A DNA stretch of 64,000 bases from CALDTK01 sp965215115. Lineage in GTDB: Bacteria > Bacteroidota > Bacteroidia > Chitinophagales > Saprospiraceae. The notes below the pieces were generated by a model. The model worked only from the letters and a program-made list of their open reading frames with translations, searched no databases and was not told the origin of the DNA. The stretch covers positions 5,183,587 through 5,247,586 of the forward strand of contig OZ244050.1 of NCBI GenBank assembly GCA_965215115.1. Reading direction: 5' to 3'. This document shows positions 31,081 to 38,543 of this stretch, in pieces; positions within the stretch are counted from its first letter, which is position 1, and the number at the start of each line of letters is the position of its first letter. The translations under genes were made by a program, and so were the position numbers.

Positions 31081-31530
31081 TTAAGCCTCGACCGCGAACG
31101 GGGCCTCGCCCGTGATGGTGATCCCCATCGAGCGCGCGGTGCCGGCCACCATCTTCATCGCGCTCTCGATCTTGAAAGCGTTGAGGTCGGCCATCTTGTC
31201 CTCGGCGATCGCGCGGATCTGGTCCCAGTCCACGGAGCCGACCTTGATGCGGTTCGGCTCGCCGGAGCCCCCTTTCAGCTTCGAGGCCTCGAGGAGTTGG
31301 ACGGCCGCGGGGGCGGTCTTGAGGACGAAATCGAAGGATTTGTCCTTGAAGACCGTAATGACGACCGGCACGACCTTGCCGCGCTTGTCCTCGGTCGCCG
31401 CGTTGAAGCGCTTGCAGAACTCCATGATGTTGACGCCCTTCGAACCGAGGGCCGGTCCGACCGGGGGGGCCGGGTTGGCCGCGCCGCCCTTGACCTGGAG
31501 CTTGATAAAAGTTTCTACTTCCTTTGCCAT
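31081..31530 (-). CDS. rplK: Ribosomal protein uL11
   Basis: 149 residues. The N-terminal proline-rich PVGPALGSKGVNIMEFCKRFN (as PPVGPALGS) and C-terminal AGTARSMGITI, the rRNA-binding end, are clear. Located at the GTPase-associated centre of the large subunit. Lies 84 bp after nusG. Confidence 0.97.
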   Translation of the reverse strand: MAKEVETFIKLQVKGGAANPAPPVGPALGSKGVNIMEFCKRFNAATEDKRGKVVPVVITVFKDKSFDFVLKTAPAAVQLLEASKLKGGSGEPNRIKVGSVDWDQIRAIAEDKMADLNAFKIESAMKMVAGTARSMGITITGEAPFAVEA

Positions 31531-31614
31531 GAGTTTGATCCTTGTGGTCGAGCGAGTAGCGCGAGTCTACCCTCCCACGGTGAGGCCGTCGCCCGCATGG
31601 CGCGACGGCGGTGG

Positions 31615-32187
31615 TTACATCTGCTTTTCTACCTGGTTGAAGTTCAGTTCGACCTCCGTGCCGCGGCCGAAGATCTTGACGATGACCTTGAGCTTCTTCT
31701 TCTCTTCGTAAATCTCCTGCACGTCGCCCACGAACCCGTTGAACGGTCCGTCGACGATCTTGATGGTCTCCCCGACGAGGAAGGGCTCGATGAGTACGTC
31801 CTCGGCTTCCTGGTTCTCGTCCACGTTGCCCAGCAGGCGGTTGGCCTCCGCCTCGCGCATTGGGATCGGGTTGTTCTTCCCGAGGAAGTGCATGACGTTG
31901 GGCAGGCCCGCGATCACGCCGACGGTCTCGCCGTTGAGGAAGTCGTCGACCGCCTCCACGAGGATGTACCCCGGGAGGATGTTGCGCTCCGTGATGACCT
32001 TCTTGCCGTTGCGGAACTTGAAGATCTTCTCGGTCGGGACCACGATGCTGATCACGTCCTCGTTCCAGCCGTTGCGGTTCACCTCCTGCTCGATGCGCTC
32101 CTTGATGACCCGCTCCTTACCGGAGATCACGCGCAGGCTGTACCAGCGGGTGTCTTTCTTCTCTTCGGTGTCGGCGGTGGTGTCCAT
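31615..32187 (-). CDS. nusG: Transcription termination/antitermination factor NusG
   Basis: 190 residues. NGN domain begins RWYSLRVISGKERVIKERIE and includes LPGYILVEA near residue 74; the KOW domain begins VGETIKIVDGPFNGFVGDV near residue 135. Links RNA polymerase with ribosomes or Rho. The gap to secE carries one canonical element copy. Confidence 0.97.
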   Translation of the reverse strand: MDTTADTEEKKDTRWYSLRVISGKERVIKERIEQEVNRNGWNEDVISIVVPTEKIFKFRNGKKVITERNILPGYILVEAVDDFLNGETVGVIAGLPNVMHFLGKNNPIPMREAEANRLLGNVDENQEAEDVLIEPFLVGETIKIVDGPFNGFVGDVQEIYEEKKKLKVIVKIFGRGTEVELNFNQVEKQM

Positions 32188-32214
32188 GTGGGGTGAGGGG
32201 TGCGTGCGGGGTAG

Positions 32215-32229
32215 GTTTTGGCGAAAGCC
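32215..32229 (+). repeat. GTTTT-minihairpin element, canonical form
   Basis: GTTTTGGCGAAAGCC in the 47-bp nusG-secE gap. With the tandem copies at 32465-32494 it brackets secE in inverted orientation. Confidence 0.9.
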
Positions 32230-32234
32230 CCGGA

Positions 32235-32429
32235 CTACGAGTTGAGCTTGTAGATGGTCGACAGCACGAAGTTGGCGATCGTGTCCATCCCGAAGATGAT
32301 GAGCGCGAAGATCAGCGTCGCCACGATGACGACGATGGTATCGCTCTGGAGGTTGCCGTACGTCGGCCAGGTCACGTTGTTGACCAGCTCGTTGTAGGCT
32401 TCCCGGACGTAATTCTGTAAACTTCCCAT
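32235..32429 (-). CDS. secE: Preprotein translocase subunit SecE
   Basis: 64 residues, the short single-helix form of SecE. The conserved amphipathic segment YVREAYNELVNNVTWPT near residues 7-23 is followed by one membrane helix (IVVIVATLIFALIIFGMDTI). It stabilises SecY in the Sec translocon. ATG 32429 is used; an open extension of 30 codons translates the tandem element copies. Confidence 0.95.
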   Translation of the reverse strand: MGSLQNYVREAYNELVNNVTWPTYGNLQSDTIVVIVATLIFALIIFGMDTIANFVLSTIYKLNS

Positions 32430-32464
32430 AAGCGTTATACCGCTGTACGGTCGCTGTGTTTCAC

Positions 32465-32479
32465 GCCTTTCGGCAAAAC
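32465..32479 (-). repeat. GTTTT-minihairpin element, tandem copy 1
   Basis: Plus strand GCCTTTCGGCAAAAC, directly abutting an identical second copy. In the secE leader, between secE and tRNA-Trp. Confidence 0.92.
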
Positions 32480-32494
32480 GCCTTTCGGCAAAAC
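32480..32494 (-). repeat. GTTTT-minihairpin element, tandem copy 2
   Basis: Identical to copy 1 with no bases between: the only directly repeated copy seen. It defines the 15-bp unit length precisely. Confidence 0.92.
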
Positions 32495-32516
32495 TCGCAC
32501 TGAGACGAACGACTTG

Positions 32517-32589
32517 CACGGGCGGAGAGACTCGAACTCCCGGCCGTCGGTTTTGGAGACCGATGCTCTACCAACTGAGCTACACCCGT
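32517..32589 (-). tRNA. tRNA-Trp (CCA)
   Basis: Cloverleaf on the minus strand: acceptor ACGGGTG/CGCCCGT, D arm GTAGCTCAGTTGGTAGAGC, anticodon stem CGGTC/GACCG-like around CCA, and T arm GGGAGTTCGAGTCTCTC-type. Lies between tuf and secE, as in many bacteria. Confidence 0.93.
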
Positions 32590-32600
32590 AAACACGAAGA

Positions 32601-32657
32601 TTTAGCGCCTTCGAGAAGGCGCTAAATCCCCGGGGTTGGGAGCCTGCGACGGCTCCC
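32601..32657 (-). promoter_or_regulatory. Two hairpins between tuf and tRNA-Trp
   Basis: TTTAGCGCCTTC (32601-32612) and GAAGGCGCTAAA (32615-32626) form a perfect 12-bp stem. GGGAGCC (32638-32644) pairs with GGCTCCC (32651-32657). They probably mark the 3' end or processing of tuf mRNA before the tRNA; no strong U-run. Confidence 0.6.
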
Positions 32658-32669
32658 GATCGTGCGAAG

Positions 32670-33866
32670 TTACGCGAGGATCTCGGTAACCTGGCCCGCA
32701 CCTACCGTACGGCCACCCTCGCGGATGGCGAAACGGAGGCCTTTCTCCATGGCGATGGCGTTGAGGAGGTTGACCTCCATGGAGACGTTGTCCCCCGGCA
32801 TCACCATCTCCACGTTCTCTGGCAACTTGCAGTCGCCGGTCACGTCCGTGGTGCGGAAGTAGAACTGCGGGCGGTAGCCGTTGAAGAATGGCGTGTGGCG
32901 ACCGCCCTCGTCCTTGGACAGGACGTAGACCTCGCACTTGAACTGCGTGTGTGGCTTGACGCTACCCGGCTTGCAGATCACCATCCCGCGACGGATGGCG
33001 TCCTTGTCGATACCGCGCAGGAGGATACCGGCGTTGTCGCCGGCCTCACCGCGGGTAAGGAGCTTGCGGAACATCTCGACGCCGGTCACGGTGGAGAGCA
33101 GCGGCTTGGAGCCCGCGGGCGCCATACCGACGATCTCGACGGGGTCACCGACGTTGGTCACGCCGCGCTCGATGCGCCCGGTGGCCACCGTCCCACGGCC
33201 CGTGATCGAGAACACATCCTCGATCGGCATGAGGAAGGGCTGGTCGATGAGGCGCTCCGGCTCGATGATGTCCGTGTCGCAGGCCTCCATCAACTCCATG
33301 ATCTTGGCCACGGCGTCCGCGTCCCCCTCGAGGGCCTTGAGGGCCGAACCCTGGATGATCTTGGCGTTGTCACCGTCGAACTCGTACTGGTCGAGCAGCT
33401 CGCGGACCTCCATCTCGACGAGCTCCAGCATCTCCGGGTCGTCGACGAGGTCGACCTTGTTCATGAAGACCACGATGTTCGGGACGCCTACCTGGCGGCA
33501 GAGCAGGATGTGCTCGCGGGTCTGGGGCATCGGGCCGTCCGTGGCGGCGACCACGAGGATGGCGCCGTCCATCTGGGCGGCACCCGTGACCATGTTCTTG
33601 ACGTAGTCGGCGTGACCCGGGCAGTCGACGTGGGCGTAGTGGCGGTTCTTGGTCTCGTACTCGACGTGGGCGGTGTTGATCGTGATCCCGCGCTCCTTCT
33701 CCTCGGGAGCGGCGTCGATGGAGTCGTAAGAGCGCTTCTGTCCGAAGCCTGCGTCGGCGAGCACACTCGTAATCGCGGCCGTGAGGGTCGTCTTCCCGTG
33801 GTCGACGTGCCCGATGGTCCCGATGTTGAGGTGCGGCTTGTTCCTGGAAAATGTTTCCTTAGCCAT
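32670..33866 (-). CDS. tuf: Elongation factor Tu
   Basis: 398 residues. GTP-binding motifs GHVDHGKTTL near residue 18, DCPGHADY near 81 and NKVD near 136 are intact, followed by the two beta-barrel domains ending RTVGAGQVTEILA. Delivers aminoacyl-tRNA to the ribosome. Sits downstream of four tRNA genes and upstream of tRNA-Trp and secE. Confidence 0.98.
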   Translation of the reverse strand: MAKETFSRNKPHLNIGTIGHVDHGKTTLTAAITSVLADAGFGQKRSYDSIDAAPEEKERGITINTAHVEYETKNRHYAHVDCPGHADYVKNMVTGAAQMDGAILVVAATDGPMPQTREHILLCRQVGVPNIVVFMNKVDLVDDPEMLELVEMEVRELLDQYEFDGDNAKIIQGSALKALEGDADAVAKIMELMEACDTDIIEPERLIDQPFLMPIEDVFSITGRGTVATGRIERGVTNVGDPVEIVGMAPAGSKPLLSTVTGVEMFRKLLTRGEAGDNAGILLRGIDKDAIRRGMVICKPGSVKPHTQFKCEVYVLSKDEGGRHTPFFNGYRPQFYFRTTDVTGDCKLPENVEMVMPGDNVSMEVNLLNAIAMEKGLRFAIREGGRTVGAGQVTEILA

Positions 33867-34021
33867 GGTCGTGGTTTGTTACCGTTTTAAAATAAGGAGC
33901 GTGAACACCGAAGCCCCGGGGGAGGGGCTCGGCCGGCGCCCCGCTACCGGAGGGAACCTAGTTGTTGAATTGTCGTCGCCGCGCGGGCAGCCCGGGGTGG
34001 GGCAGCCTGAGCGGCGCTGTG

Positions 34022-34093
<72 letters not shown>

Positions 34094-34154
34094 GCTAAGA
34101 AATGCGACGGTCACGTTTGACCGATGATCGCGCCCCGCCGGGAGACGGCGGCGG

Positions 34155-34227
34155 AGCGGGAGACGAGATTCGAACTCGCGACCCTCAGCTTGGAAGGCTG
34201 ATGCTCTACCAACTGAGCTACTCCCGC
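34155..34227 (-). tRNA. tRNA-Gly (TCC)
   Basis: Acceptor GCGGGAG/CTCCCGC, anticodon stem TCAGC/GCTGA around CTTCCAA, anticodon TCC. Confidence 0.93.
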
Positions 34228-34234
34228 AAAAGCG

Positions 34235-34316
34235 TGGGGGTGATAGGATTCGAACCTATTCAGCCGAAGCACTGGATTTACAGTCCAGCCCACCTCTCCC
34301 ACTGTGGCGCACCCCC
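34235..34316 (-). tRNA. tRNA-Tyr (GTA)
   Basis: Acceptor GGGGGTG/CACCCCC, anticodon stem CTGGA/TCCAG around CTGTAAA, anticodon GTA, with the long variable arm expected of tRNA-Tyr. Confidence 0.93.
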
Positions 34317-34339
34317 GTATGATCTCGTGTAAAAGTTTG

Positions 34340-34412
34340 AGCCAGTGGACGGACTCGAACCGCCGACCAGCTGATTACAAATCAGCTGCTCTACCAACTG
34401 AGCTACACTGGC
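34340..34412 (-). tRNA. tRNA-Thr (TGT)
   Basis: Acceptor GCCAGTG/CACTGGC-type, anticodon stem GCTGA/TCAGC around TTTGTAA, anticodon TGT. First of the tRNA-tuf cluster. Confidence 0.93.
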
Positions 34413-34522
34413 ATCGGCTCAGCCGGCCCTGGCGGGCACGCTCAACAGACCATTTCTAGCCCAATAGATCCACACAAGATCCTGTATGTCAAAGAAGTAG
34501 CCGGTCGCGAAGGCAAGGTCCC

Positions 34523-34560
34523 CAAAAGAAAACCCCACCTCGGTTTTCGCTAAGGCGGGG
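34523..34560 (-). terminator. Rho-independent terminator after the hpf pair
   Basis: On the minus strand, CCCCgCCT ... AGGtGGGG is followed by TTTTCTTTT. It separates the rpsU-xerC-hpf genes from the tRNA-tuf operon. Its loop holds CGAAAAC, which only superficially resembles the 15-bp element. Confidence 0.8.
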
Positions 34561-34667
34561 CGAAGATAGTATTTTCTCTTGTTTCGCAGGACACGTAGGG
34601 TGAAAAAACTCACCCCGCCCGCGCCGGGCCCGGGCTCGCGGGTATCGGCGGGGCGCCCGCGTCGTGC

Positions 34668-34964
34668 CTAGTGGTTGGAGTGCTTCTCCTTCCACTTGAT
34701 GAGCTGGCGCTCCATGGCGCGGCTGGCCTTGTCGAGGGCCTCCTCGTAGCTGTCGGCGTGCTCGGTGCAGAACAGGCGCGTCGTCGGGATATTGACCCGG
34801 AACTCCGCGGTCGCCTCGCCGGCCGGGTCGTTGCCGGACTTGAGGAACACGTCGACGTCGACGATGCGGTCGTAGAACTTCTGGAGGCGCTCCACCTTCT
34901 GCGTCGCGAAGGACTTGAGGTCGGGGTTCCCGTTGTCCGGGAAGTCGGCTAGCTGAATCTGCAT
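34668..34964 (-). CDS. HPF/RaiA-family ribosome hibernation factor, copy 2
   Basis: 98 residues, the short HPF form. Pattern matches the S30AE domain: LKSFATQKVERLQKFYDRIVDVDVFLK, EFRVNIPTTRLFCTEHADSYEEALDKASRAMERQLIKWKEK. Binds the decoding region of idle ribosomes in relatives. Tandem with a second, clearly different homologue 80 bp upstream. Confidence 0.9.
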   Translation of the reverse strand: MQIQLADFPDNGNPDLKSFATQKVERLQKFYDRIVDVDVFLKSGNDPAGEATAEFRVNIPTTRLFCTEHADSYEEALDKASRAMERQLIKWKEKHSNH

Positions 34965-35044
34965 GTATTGGGTTTGCTCACGTAACCCCGCCGCCGCGCT
35001 CTCAGTTCGGGCCGCGACGCCCCGGCGGCGCCCGGTGCCCTCCC

Positions 35045-35341
35045 CTACTTGCCTTTGCGCTCCTTGTAGCGCCGCAGTTGCCGCTTCATCTTGTCGGTCA
35101 ACAAATCGACCGCCGCCTCGAAGGTGCGCTGGCTCTCGCTGCCGACGAGCGTGGCGCCGGGCACGTGCAGCTTCACCTCCGCGATCTTGTCGCGGACCTG
35201 CCCGCTGTTCTCGAGCCGGAGGGTGATGTCGCAGGTGATGATCCGGTCGTAGACGTGGGAGAGCTTCTGGAGTTTTCCCTCGACGTAGGCGAGGAGCTTC
35301 TCGTCGGCTTTGAACTGTGGGGCAACGGTCTGTACGGTCAT
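35045..35341 (-). CDS. hpf: HPF/RaiA-family ribosome hibernation factor, copy 1
   Basis: 98 residues, same S30AE layout (QFKADEKLLAYVEGKLQKLS, EVKLHVPGATLVGSES, FEAAVDLLTDKMKRQLRRYK), with the basic C-terminus RRYKERKGK. Less acidic at its start than copy 2, so the two may bind differently or act in different conditions. Follows xerC after 66 bp. Confidence 0.9.
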   Translation of the reverse strand: MTVQTVAPQFKADEKLLAYVEGKLQKLSHVYDRIITCDITLRLENSGQVRDKIAEVKLHVPGATLVGSESQRTFEAAVDLLTDKMKRQLRRYKERKGK

Positions 35342-35407
35342 AAGGCTGGAGTCCTGGATTTGGCAGAACGGGCCTAAGCTACCCTATAACGGCAGCTCGC
35401 GCAAGGC

Positions 35408-36352
35408 CTATGAATTATTCTGCTTATGCGACGAATCACCACTCGCGCGTGGGTGTGCCTTCGCGTAGACCTCCAGCAGTCGCTTGGCGCTGGCGTGCAG
35501 GTAGACCTGCGTCGAGGCGAGGCTCGCGTGCCCCATCAACTCCTGCACACTACGTAAATCGGCGCCGCCGTCCATCAGGTGGGACGCGAAGGCGTGACGA
35601 AGCAGGTGCGGCGAGCGACCCTCTACCCAGCCCGCGCTCTCGAGGTGCTTACGGACGAGGTTGTAGACGGCCTTGGCGTAGAGCGGGCGGCCTTTATCGG
35701 TGAGGAAGGCGCTCGCGTTTGGGTCCGTGCAGACTTCGGGCAGGCTTTCGCCAAAACTCGCCTCCCGCAGGCTCAGGTAGTGGTCCCACTGCGTACGCAA
35801 CACCTGCGGCACCGGCAGTAGTCTGGTCTTCCCCCGCTTGCCGGTGATGCGCAGCTTGTCGGCCCCGGACGAGATGTCGGCCAGGGTCATCGACAGCAAC
35901 TCGGCCCGGCGCAGACCTAATAAGTAGAGCGTCAACACGACCGTCAAATCGCGCTGCCCGCCATAGTCGTCCCCGAAGGCGTCGGATTTAAGCCACTCCC
36001 CGAGATGTACTTCGTCCACGGCCGGTGGCAGATGGTGCGGCTTCTTCGGGCTCGACAGCAGTGCGGTCGGGTCGTTCGACCAGCCGAGGTGCTCGACCCC
36101 GAACGCGAAGAAGGTCCGCAGGCTGGTGAGTTTTCGCGAAAGCGTAACGTTGGCCACGCCCTGCCCCGAGAGGTGCAGCAGGAAGCTACGCAAATGCGAT
36201 GGCCCGACCGCATCCAGTGCGATCGGGCCATGGAGGTCCGCCAGGTAGGTGAACAGTTGGCGAACGTCGGCGAGGTAAGCCTGCGTAGTCAGGGGCGCGA
36301 GGCGGCGCTCGTACTGCAGGTAGTCACCGAAGACCTCGATCTCTGTGGACAC
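35408..36352 (-). CDS. xerC: Tyrosine recombinase XerC/XerD type
   Basis: About 314 residues from GTG 36352 (an ATG 12 codons upstream also exists). SAM-like N-terminal domain (FGDYLQYERRLAPLTTQAYLADVRQLF) and the catalytic domain with Arg in GLRRAELLSM, HLLRHAFASHLMDGGADL and LMGHASLASTQVYLH, which contain the His-Arg, second His and catalytic Tyr. Resolves chromosome dimers in relatives. GTG follows TAGCTTCG. Two inverted element copies encode LSRK (residues 70-75) and FGES (199-203). Confidence 0.93.
   Translation of the reverse strand: MSTEIEVFGDYLQYERRLAPLTTQAYLADVRQLFTYLADLHGPIALDAVGPSHLRSFLLHLSGQGVANVTLSRKLTSLRTFFAFGVEHLGWSNDPTALLSSPKKPHHLPPAVDEVHLGEWLKSDAFGDDYGGQRDLTVVLTLYLLGLRRAELLSMTLADISSGADKLRITGKRGKTRLLPVPQVLRTQWDHYLSLREASFGESLPEVCTDPNASAFLTDKGRPLYAKAVYNLVRKHLESAGWVEGRSPHLLRHAFASHLMDGGADLRSVQELMGHASLASTQVYLHASAKRLLEVYAKAHPRASGDSSHKQNNS
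35743..35757 (-). repeat. GTTTT-minihairpin element, canonical form
   Basis: Plus strand GGCTTTCGCCAAAAC; encodes FGES in a loop of XerC. Inverted partner at 36130-36144. Confidence 0.9.
36130..36144 (+). repeat. GTTTT-minihairpin element, CGC stem
   Basis: GTTTTCGCGAAAGCG: stem CGC/GCG, loop GAAA. Encodes LSRK in xerC. Confidence 0.85.
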
Positions 36353-36403
36353 GCCGCGGAGGTTTAGCGCGAAGCTAAGACAGCGCACACGGAGCCGGCG
36401 GTC

Positions 36404-36589
36404 TTACGAGCCGTAAGTCTGCTTCTTGTAGACGGCGTTGAGGACTTCTTCGCGGCGCTTGACGCTCGGCTTCGTGAAGTACTTGCGGTCGCGCACGGAG
36501 CGCATCAGGCCGGCGCGTTCGAATTTGCGCTTGTACTTCTTGAGCGCGCGGTCGATGCTTTCGCCCTCTTTTACATCGATGATCAGCAT
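36404..36589 (-). CDS. rpsU: Ribosomal protein bS21
   Basis: 61 residues. MLIIDVKEGESIDRALKKYK and KFERAGLMRSVRDRKYFTKP match bS21, the small basic 30S protein near the anti-Shine-Dalgarno end of 16S rRNA. The start at 36589 is fixed by the family; the open frame upstream spans the promoter. First gene of the rpsU-xerC-hpf-hpf unit. Confidence 0.96.
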   Translation of the reverse strand: MLIIDVKEGESIDRALKKYKRKFERAGLMRSVRDRKYFTKPSVKRREEVLNAVYKKQTYGS

Positions 36590-36620
36590 AGGCTTACGTT
36601 CGGATTGGGTTTTGAGCCGG

Positions 36621-36651
36621 CAAATGTAGGCATTCGCCGGGAGGTGAGCAA
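36621..36651 (-). promoter_or_regulatory. rpsU promoter, Bacteroidota -33/-7 type
   Basis: Minus strand TTG (36649-36651), 20-nt spacer, TACATTTG (36621-36628), 31 nt before the rpsU ATG. This is a full match to TTG-N17-23-TAnnTTTG. Confidence 0.7.
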
Positions 36652-36790
36652 GGGTAAAATGTTGGGGGCGGGGATTTGGTTCGGGGGGATTGGGATGGCG
36701 GGGTGGGTATTTGTGCTGGGCGGGGTGTAAGCCGTGTTTGCCCACCAGCCCTTCATCCGGCTTGCCTCGTCTCATAGCACCCGCACCTCC

Positions 36791-37516
36791 CTACCGAAAG
36801 GCCAGCTCTATCTGCTGCCGATACGCTTGTATCGTGTTGTGCAAGCCCATGTACAGGGCCTCCGCCACCAGTGCGTGCCCAATGCTCACCTCGGCCACAT
36901 GCGGCACCTCCCGACAGAAAAAAGAAAGGTTGCGCTGGTCCAAATCGTGTCCAGCGTTGATGCCGAGGCCGAGCTCGTGCGCCCTGATCGCCGCGTGCCG
37001 GTAGGGCGCGACCGCCCGTTCGGCGTTTTGGCGAAAGCCTTGGGCATAGGGCCCTGTGTAGAATTCGATGCGATCCGTGCCCGTCTCGGCCGCGGCTTCT
37101 ACCTGGGCCCGGTCGGGGTCGAGGAAGAGGGACAGGCGGATGCCGGCCGCGCGGAAGGTGCGGGCGAGGTCGCGGAGGCGGGCCTTCTCCTTGATCGCGT
37201 CCCACCCGTGGTCGGAGGTGAGCTGGCCGGGGGCGTCGGGGACGAGGGTGACCTGCGCGGGCCGGTTGTCGAGCACGAGTCGCACGAAGTCCTCCGAGGG
37301 GTAGCCTTCGATGTTGAACTCGGTGGTGACGGCTTTCGCCAAAACGGGGATGTCGTCGCGGCGGACGTGGCGCTCGTCGGGTCGCGGATGGACGGTAATG
37401 CCCTCGGCGCCGAAACGCTCGCAGTCGAGCGCGACCTGGAGCAGGTCCGGCACCCGGCCCCCGCGCGCGTTGCGGAGGAGGGCAATCTTATTGATGTTTA
37501 CACTAAGTCTGGTCAT
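36791..37516 (-). CDS. pdxJ: Pyridoxine 5'-phosphate synthase
   Basis: 241 residues, the normal PdxJ size. Joins 1-deoxyxylulose 5-phosphate with amino-acetone phosphate to form pyridoxine phosphate. Signatures: VNINKIALLRNARGG near residue 6, GITVHPRPDERHV near 39, LSLFLDPD near 134, IEFYTGPYA near 150, LGINAGHDLDQRNL near 185 and VSIGHALVAEAL near 209. Two inverted element copies lie inside, both canonical: residues 58-62 (VLAKA) and 160-164 (GFRQN). Divergent from the CPBP protease gene with a 33-bp gap. Confidence 0.95.
   Translation of the reverse strand: MTRLSVNINKIALLRNARGGRVPDLLQVALDCERFGAEGITVHPRPDERHVRRDDIPVLAKAVTTEFNIEGYPSEDFVRLVLDNRPAQVTLVPDAPGQLTSDHGWDAIKEKARLRDLARTFRAAGIRLSLFLDPDRAQVEAAAETGTDRIEFYTGPYAQGFRQNAERAVAPYRHAAIRAHELGLGINAGHDLDQRNLSFFCREVPHVAEVSIGHALVAEALYMGLHNTIQAYRQQIELAFR
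37025..37039 (+). repeat. GTTTT-minihairpin element, canonical form
   Basis: GTTTTGGCGAAAGCC; encodes GFRQN in pdxJ. Its partner at 37331 is the exact reverse complement. Confidence 0.9.
37331..37345 (-). repeat. GTTTT-minihairpin element, canonical form
   Basis: Plus strand GGCTTTCGCCAAAAC; encodes VLAKA in pdxJ. Confidence 0.9.
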
Positions 37517-37539
37517 CTTGGCGGGCGCAAAGTGAACGA

Positions 37540-37547
37540 CAAAGGTA
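37540..37547 (-). promoter_or_regulatory. pdxJ -7 box
   Basis: TACCTTTG on the minus strand, full match to TAnnTTTG, 23 nt before the pdxJ start; it reaches to within 2 bp of the ATG of the divergent gene. Confidence 0.55.
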
Positions 37548-37549
37548 GA

Positions 37550-38515
37550 ATGACCAAACAGGAGGAGGAGGAGGACGCCGCCGAGACCCGGCGCAGGATC
37601 TGGGTGACGCTCGCGTACGTGATGGCGGGCACGCTCGTGTCGCAGGTCGCGGTGGTGTTGATCCTGTTGGCGCTCGGGTACTCGGTCACGGACCTGCAGG
37701 GTGGCTTCCCCAAACTGGCCCCGGCGCAGCTCATGGTGATGCTGGCGGTGTCGCAGTTGCTGAGCTACCTGCTGCCGGCCTACCTCGCGGCGCGGTCGCT
37801 GTTCGGCAGGGACTGGGTGACGGCCGTCCGGCTCCGACCCGCTCCGGCGCCCCTCAGGCTGGCCACCGGGCTCCTCATCTTCGTGGCGACCATCCCGTTT
37901 ACGGCCTACCTCGCGCAGCTCAATCTGAGCGTGGACCTCAGCGAGTGGCAGGCCGCCATCGAAGGAGATGTCGCGGAGGTTTTGGAGGAGATCATCGTCA
38001 ACACCTCGTTGCCCGTATTCTTCGCCGTGCTGCTGGCGGTGGCCGCGTTGCCGGCCGTCGGCGAGGAGATGGTCTTCCGGGGCCTGCTCCAGCCCGGCTT
38101 CATCGGCATGACGGGCAGTCCGCACTTCGGTATTTGGACGACGGCGGCCTTCTTTGGCCTGGTCCACCTACAGTTCGCGGGCCTACTGCCGCGGATTTTC
38201 CTCGGCGCGGTACTCGGGTTCCTGGCGTTCAACAGTAAGCGACTCTGGATACCGATCGTGGCGCATGCTTTATTCAACGGTACGCAGGCGGTGGCGGCGA
38301 GGCTGGGCGCGCTAGATGTCGTGGCCGAGGCTGGTGAGGCAGCCTCCGAGCATCCGTCCGTCTGGTGGGGGCTCGCCAGCGCGGCCCTGGCCGCGTCCGC
38401 GATGCACTACGGGCTACCTTATACAAGGCCCGGGGGCGCGGACACTGACGGGGACGGCGACGACGACGGTGATGCCCCGGGGTCCGTCCTTTTCGACGAC
38501 GCGCCCGGGCGCTAA
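37550..38515 (+). CDS. CPBP-family intramembrane metalloprotease (CAAX protease-like)
   Basis: 321 residues, several membrane helices. ABI/CPBP motifs are in order: EEMVFRGLLQ near residue 177 (EExxxR), FFGLVHLQF near 204 (FxxxH) and IPIVAHALFN near 236 (HxxxN), the metal-binding glutamates and histidines of the family. The acidic C-terminal tail (DTDGDGDDDGD) is low-complexity. Substrate unknown; relatives process prenylated proteins or bacteriocins. Starts at MTKQEEEED. Confidence 0.88.
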   Translation: MTKQEEEEDAAETRRRIWVTLAYVMAGTLVSQVAVVLILLALGYSVTDLQGGFPKLAPAQLMVMLAVSQLLSYLLPAYLAARSLFGRDWVTAVRLRPAPAPLRLATGLLIFVATIPFTAYLAQLNLSVDLSEWQAAIEGDVAEVLEEIIVNTSLPVFFAVLLAVAALPAVGEEMVFRGLLQPGFIGMTGSPHFGIWTTAAFFGLVHLQFAGLLPRIFLGAVLGFLAFNSKRLWIPIVAHALFNGTQAVAARLGALDVVAEAGEAASEHPSVWWGLASAALAASAMHYGLPYTRPGGADTDGDGDDDGDAPGSVLFDDAPGR

Positions 38516-38543
38516 TCCCCGCAGCCTGTTAATTTGGCCCCAG

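Noticed and set aside
34543..34557. GTTTTCGCTAAGGCG as a copy
   Set aside because: It is the loop side of a terminator hairpin, and its tetraloop would be TAAG.
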